The notes under the pieces were generated by a model. That model did no database searches and was not told the origin of the DNA. It worked only from the letters and a program-made list of their open reading frames with translations. Positions 61,433 to 64,000 of a stretch of DNA of 64,000 nucleotides are shown here, piece after piece (position 1 is the stretch's first letter; every line of letters starts with the position of its first letter). Where the stretch lies: NCBI RefSeq assembly GCF_014207095.1, contig NZ_JACHBG010000011.1:1-64000 (forward strand), written 5' to 3'. The translations under genes and the position numbers were made by a program. The DNA comes from Martinezella lusitana (GTDB lineage Bacteria > Pseudomonadota > Alphaproteobacteria > Rhizobiales > Rhizobiaceae).

Positions 61433-62584
61433 TCAAGCCCCCTCTTCCATATTGGCCGGCCCCGTCCATTCTGGAGACCTCGTGCCGAGCAGCTCGATCT
61501 CCTCCTTCGCCTCTGCTGCAAAGTTCGGCACCACGCCTGTCCAGCGCAACGAACCATCGGACTGAGAATGCCCCCCGCCGTCGAGCTTATAGATGCTTTC
61601 GATGACGTACTGACCGTCGGCATTGAGACCGCTAACTTCGGAAATCTCAATGACTCGGCGCCGCCCCGTCCGCTTGAAACGCGCAATCTGTACGACAACG
61701 TCGACTGCCGAGGCGATCTGAGCGCGCAATGGCTTCAGTGGCATATCAATGTCGGACATAAGTGCGAGCGTCTCGAGCCGATGCAGTGCGTCGTAGGGAG
61801 TGTTGGCGTGTACCGTGGAGAGACTGCCGCTGTGTCCGGAGGTCATAGCCTGGATCATATCCAGCGCCTCGCCCCCACGGCATTCGCCGACGATGATCCG
61901 GTCCGGCCGCATGCGCAGCGAGGATCGAAAGAGCTCCCGAATGCCTGCGCCACCTCTGCCGAAACGGTCGGGCTTGGTCACCTCCAGATAGACAACATGT
62001 TCCTTACGAATCTGGAGCTCGGATGTATCCTCGATGACGATAACACGTTCATGGTCGGCGAAGGCCTCGGACAATGCATTCAACATGGTCGTTTTACCGG
62101 TGCCGGTGCCGCCGGATATGATGACGTTTTTCTGCAGGCCAACTGCCGCCTGTAGCAAGGAAAGCGATTCCTCCGTCAAGCTGCCCTGGACCACAAGATC
62201 ACGTATACTTCGGTGCTCGCGCAGAAACCGTCGAATCGAGATGCAGAGACCGGTGCGTGCAGCAGGCGGTTGGATCATCTGCACACGTGAACCATCGGGA
62301 AGCCGGCCCTCGACGCTTGCCTCCTCCGGCGTAAGCCGCTTACCGGAATATTGCGCGATGCTGCGAGCCGCCGACTCCAGGTCCTCACGACTGGCAAAAC
62401 GCACGTCCGCTCTCTCAAGCTTGCCGCGTCGCTCAACGAAAATGTCGGATATGCCGTTAATAAGAATTTCCGACACGCTCGGATCCTTCAGCAACGGCTG
62501 GATCGGATCCAGGAGCTTGTCGAGGGCACGCGTTAGCACTTGGTGGGTTGCTTGTTCCGCAGCGTCGTCAGAAACGGCCTTCAT
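61433..62584 (-). CDS. cpaF: Type II/IV secretion ATPase, CpaF/TadA
   Basis: Hexameric ATPase that drives Flp pilus assembly; 383 residues. The N-terminal domain (DPSVSEILINGISDIFVERRGKLERADVRF) is followed by Walker A IISGGTGTGKTTMLNAL, the Asp box VIVIEDTSELQI, Walker B RIIVGECRGGEALDMIQAMTSGHSGSLSTVHANT and the His box. It is on the minus strand, apart from the pilin and peptidase genes. Its ATG overlaps the stop of a 43-residue upstream gene (TGATG). Confidence 0.94.
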   Translation of the reverse strand: MKAVSDDAAEQATHQVLTRALDKLLDPIQPLLKDPSVSEILINGISDIFVERRGKLERADVRFASREDLESAARSIAQYSGKRLTPEEASVEGRLPDGSRVQMIQPPAARTGLCISIRRFLREHRSIRDLVVQGSLTEESLSLLQAAVGLQKNVIISGGTGTGKTTMLNALSEAFADHERVIVIEDTSELQIRKEHVVYLEVTKPDRFGRGGAGIRELFRSSLRMRPDRIIVGECRGGEALDMIQAMTSGHSGSLSTVHANTPYDALHRLETLALMSDIDMPLKPLRAQIASAVDVVVQIARFKRTGRRRVIEISEVSGLNADGQYVIESIYKLDGGGHSQSDGSLRWTGVVPNFAAEAKEEIELLGTRSPEWTGPANMEEGA

Positions 62585-62715
62585 CAGAAGGGCATCCCGG
62601 TCAGGACCGAACTCATGGTGAAGAGATCACTCATCATCTGCAGTGCGGTCGGAAAGAATGTCATCAATGGAATGAGAAGTAATCCGAGTATCAATACGCT
62701 GGTCGTCATTTCCAT
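62584..62715 (-). CDS. Small hydrophobic peptide translationally coupled to cpaF
   Basis: A 43-residue product from the ATG at 62715, with a strong GGGGAGGACTGAG ribosome binding site and a stop that overlaps the cpaF start (TGATG). It is almost entirely one membrane helix: MTTSVLILGLLLIPLMTFF, then PTALQMMSDLFTMSSVL. The segment VLILGLLLIPLM aligns without gaps with VLAVALIVIPLM of the Flp-like pilin nearby (7 of 12 identical). It may be a second pilin-like peptide or an assembly partner. Too short for most gene finders. Confidence 0.7.
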   Translation of the reverse strand: MEMTTSVLILGLLLIPLMTFFPTALQMMSDLFTMSSVLTGMPF

Positions 62716-63243
62716 CTCAGTCCTCCCCGCGCATTCAGCGACAACCCATTTCTACAGCGATAAAAGAAAACTTAGTCCAGAACGCGCTTTTGCGCCATGG
62801 GAGATAAAGGACCGGACGCCAGCCGTTGCATTTGTTCGGCTAATGTTGGCACATGCCACATCATATTGAAAAATATACATTATCTAGAGATAGGTATCAA
62901 ATATCATAAATATAGCCTGGAAATAGCGTCACAAGCGACTAAGAAAAAAACAATTATCAATCAAGCCGCTACAGGAGATAAGTGTATTTTATGCGAATTA
63001 GTCACCTCAACCCTCCAAAGCAATTGGAACCCTTCGTTCGGTTTGCTTGACGCGGGGCTAGTCTTGAGCGCAGTCTTAGGTCTTAATGGGTCTCGTCAAT
63101 AGGGCGATGGCCCCCCGGGGAAGTCGAAGCAAAGCAGAAGTTCATCTGAACGGGCAAGCGCTCGTTCGAGCCGACGACATGCGTTTGCTTTCACCTTTGG
63201 AAGGACGTCGACCAGTCACCAACCAGCAGTAAGGAACAGGAAG
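62716..63243. promoter_or_regulatory. Divergent promoter region of the pilus genes
   Basis: About 530 bases between the minus-strand cpaF unit and the plus-strand pilin. The middle (62857-62990) is strongly AT-rich. No RNA gene or additional ORF is supported. Confidence 0.45.
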
Positions 63244-63447
63244 ATGCTCGCTAAGTTGAAGACTCTTGCAGTTGCAGTTCACAATGACGAACGCGGCGAC
63301 ATGGCTCAGATCGTGCTGGCCGTAGCTCTGATCGTCATTCCGCTGATGCTTATGCTTCTTGCTTTCGGCAAGCAGATTGGCGGGTGGTTCAAGGACCAAA
63401 ACTCGTCTCTCACCAGCAAGGCTAAAGACGTTCCAAACGCGCTATAG
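63244..63447 (+). CDS. Flp/Fap-type pilin-like protein
   Basis: A 67-residue pilin. A basic leader with RG (NDERGDMAQ) precedes a hydrophobic helix IVLAVALIVIPLMLMLLAFG, then a short polar tail. The leader and helix fit an Flp prepilin, but the usual Glu-Tyr after the cleavage site is absent (DMAQI). Strong AAGGAACAGGAAG precedes the ATG. It is 14 nt from cpaA, which should process it, and is on the opposite strand to cpaF. Confidence 0.75.
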   Translation: MLAKLKTLAVAVHNDERGDMAQIVLAVALIVIPLMLMLLAFGKQIGGWFKDQNSSLTSKAKDVPNAL

Positions 63448-63461
63448 GAGGCGCGGGCGCA

Positions 63462-64000
63462 ATGGACCTTACTTACGACCTTACTCAGGTTCCAGCGGCG
63501 ACGGCATTGGCTGTCGCCTGCGCTACCGCCGCGGCGGTGATCGATCACCGCCGCGGGTTCATACCGAACGCGCTGACCTATCCTTGCCTTCTGGCGGGTC
63601 TCGCACTGTCCTTGCTACATGGAGGACTTGTCGGTCTTGCAATTGCCGTCGCCGGTCTTCTGGCGGCGGGGTTCATTTTCTTCGTCGCTTTTGCGGCCGG
63701 AAGCTGCGGTGGCGGGGATGTCAAGCTCATGGCGGCACTTGGTGCCATTCTCGGCCTTTGGCCGGCCATCGATGTTACACTTGCAGCCATAATGGTCGGT
63801 GGCGTCATTGCAATCGTCCTGATGGCTCGTCGGGCCAATATTGTTGAGGTTTTGAGATCGGTGGGACTTTTCGCCCTGCTCCTGCCTGCAGGGGTCAAAA
63901 ATGCCGCTCAACTCCTCGCACCGAAAGAACGTCATACGTTGCGTTTTGGCATCGCAGCTGCCGGTGGCCTCCTTTGGTGCCTCTTTCTGCCTGAACTCAC
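63462..64000 (+). CDS. cpaA: Prepilin peptidase CpaA (A24 family), truncated by window end
   Basis: An integral membrane aspartyl peptidase that cleaves Flp prepilins; 179 codons are in the window and it is open at the end. The catalytic Asp residues are seen in VIDHRRGFIPNALTYP and GSCGGGDVKLMAALGAILG (the GxGD motif). AGGAGG lies about 12 nt upstream of the ATG at 63462. The following genes of the Tad cluster (cpaB onward) would lie beyond 64,000. Confidence 0.92.
   Translation, partial: MDLTYDLTQVPAATALAVACATAAAVIDHRRGFIPNALTYPCLLAGLALSLLHGGLVGLAIAVAGLLAAGFIFFVAFAAGSCGGGDVKLMAALGAILGLWPAIDVTLAAIMVGGVIAIVLMARRANIVEVLRSVGLFALLLPAGVKNAAQLLAPKERHTLRFGIAAAGGLLWCLFLPEL

Overview
The window reads as accessory DNA of a rhizobial alphaproteobacterium (Rhizobium/Agrobacterium/Ensifer group), probably from a chromid, megaplasmid or variable chromosomal region. 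The pointers are a RopA/Omp25-type porin, several LacI-fold and polar amino-acid ABC importers, many GntR/IclR/TetR regulators, rhizobial-type Flp/CpaA/CpaF pilus genes, high GC with long antisense open frames, and the absence of rRNA, tRNA or ribosomal protein genes. The genus is an inference. No CRISPR array, prophage or intact insertion sequence was found.

Layout. 0-8.4 kb: an E. coli-type KdsA, the porin with a clear terminator, decayed transposase and aldo/keto reductase remnants, a NUDIX hydrolase, a degenerate GGDEF protein beside an intact PAS-GGDEF cyclase, and a small DUF4189 secreted protein. 8.4-10.9 kb: an EF-G-like GTPase with altered GTPase motifs and a small zinc-ribbon protein. 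11.0-21.3 kb: a sugar/sugar-acid catabolic island with two enolase-superfamily dehydratases, two SDR dehydrogenases, an SMP-30 lactonase, an aldose epimerase, two GntR regulators and a CUT2-type ABC importer. This fits a route of sugar import, oxidation to lactone, hydrolysis to aldonate and dehydration. A shared TATGRTAG motif sits at three of its promoters. 22.2-26.4 kb: an IclR regulator and a polar amino-acid-type ABC importer with a palindromic operator candidate.

26.9-35.4 kb: a six-subunit HyfBCEFGI-like membrane complex led by an XRE regulator and followed by a DUF4365 gene. Its large subunit lacks both CxxC nickel motifs and no ferredoxin subunit is encoded, so it resembles the energy-converting-hydrogenase-related (Ehr) complexes. 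35.7-37.3 kb: divergent RcnR and RcnA-like nickel/cobalt efflux genes around a G-tract operator. 37.3-45.2 kb: a chromate-resistance island in which the two ChrB domains occur both as a full-length gene and as two separate half-genes, with ChrA, an MFS carrier, PAP2, DUF1259 and a superoxide dismutase-rhodanese fusion.

46-53.9 kb: a GST, a DUF2189 membrane protein, a cytochrome c and an aa3-type oxidase operon (subunits II, I, two III-like proteins, IV), then an SPW-repeat protein. 53.9-56.8 kb: IS630-family debris and small uncertain genes. 56.8-60.6 kb: a TetR regulator under a striking nested palindrome, a macrolide-type glycosyltransferase, an arylamine N-acetyltransferase with a Cys-His-Glu triad, and a PepSY-like secreted protein. 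61.4-64.0 kb: divergent Flp/Tad pilus genes: cpaF preceded by an overlapping 43-residue membrane peptide, and an Flp-like pilin followed by the prepilin peptidase cpaA, which is cut by the window end.
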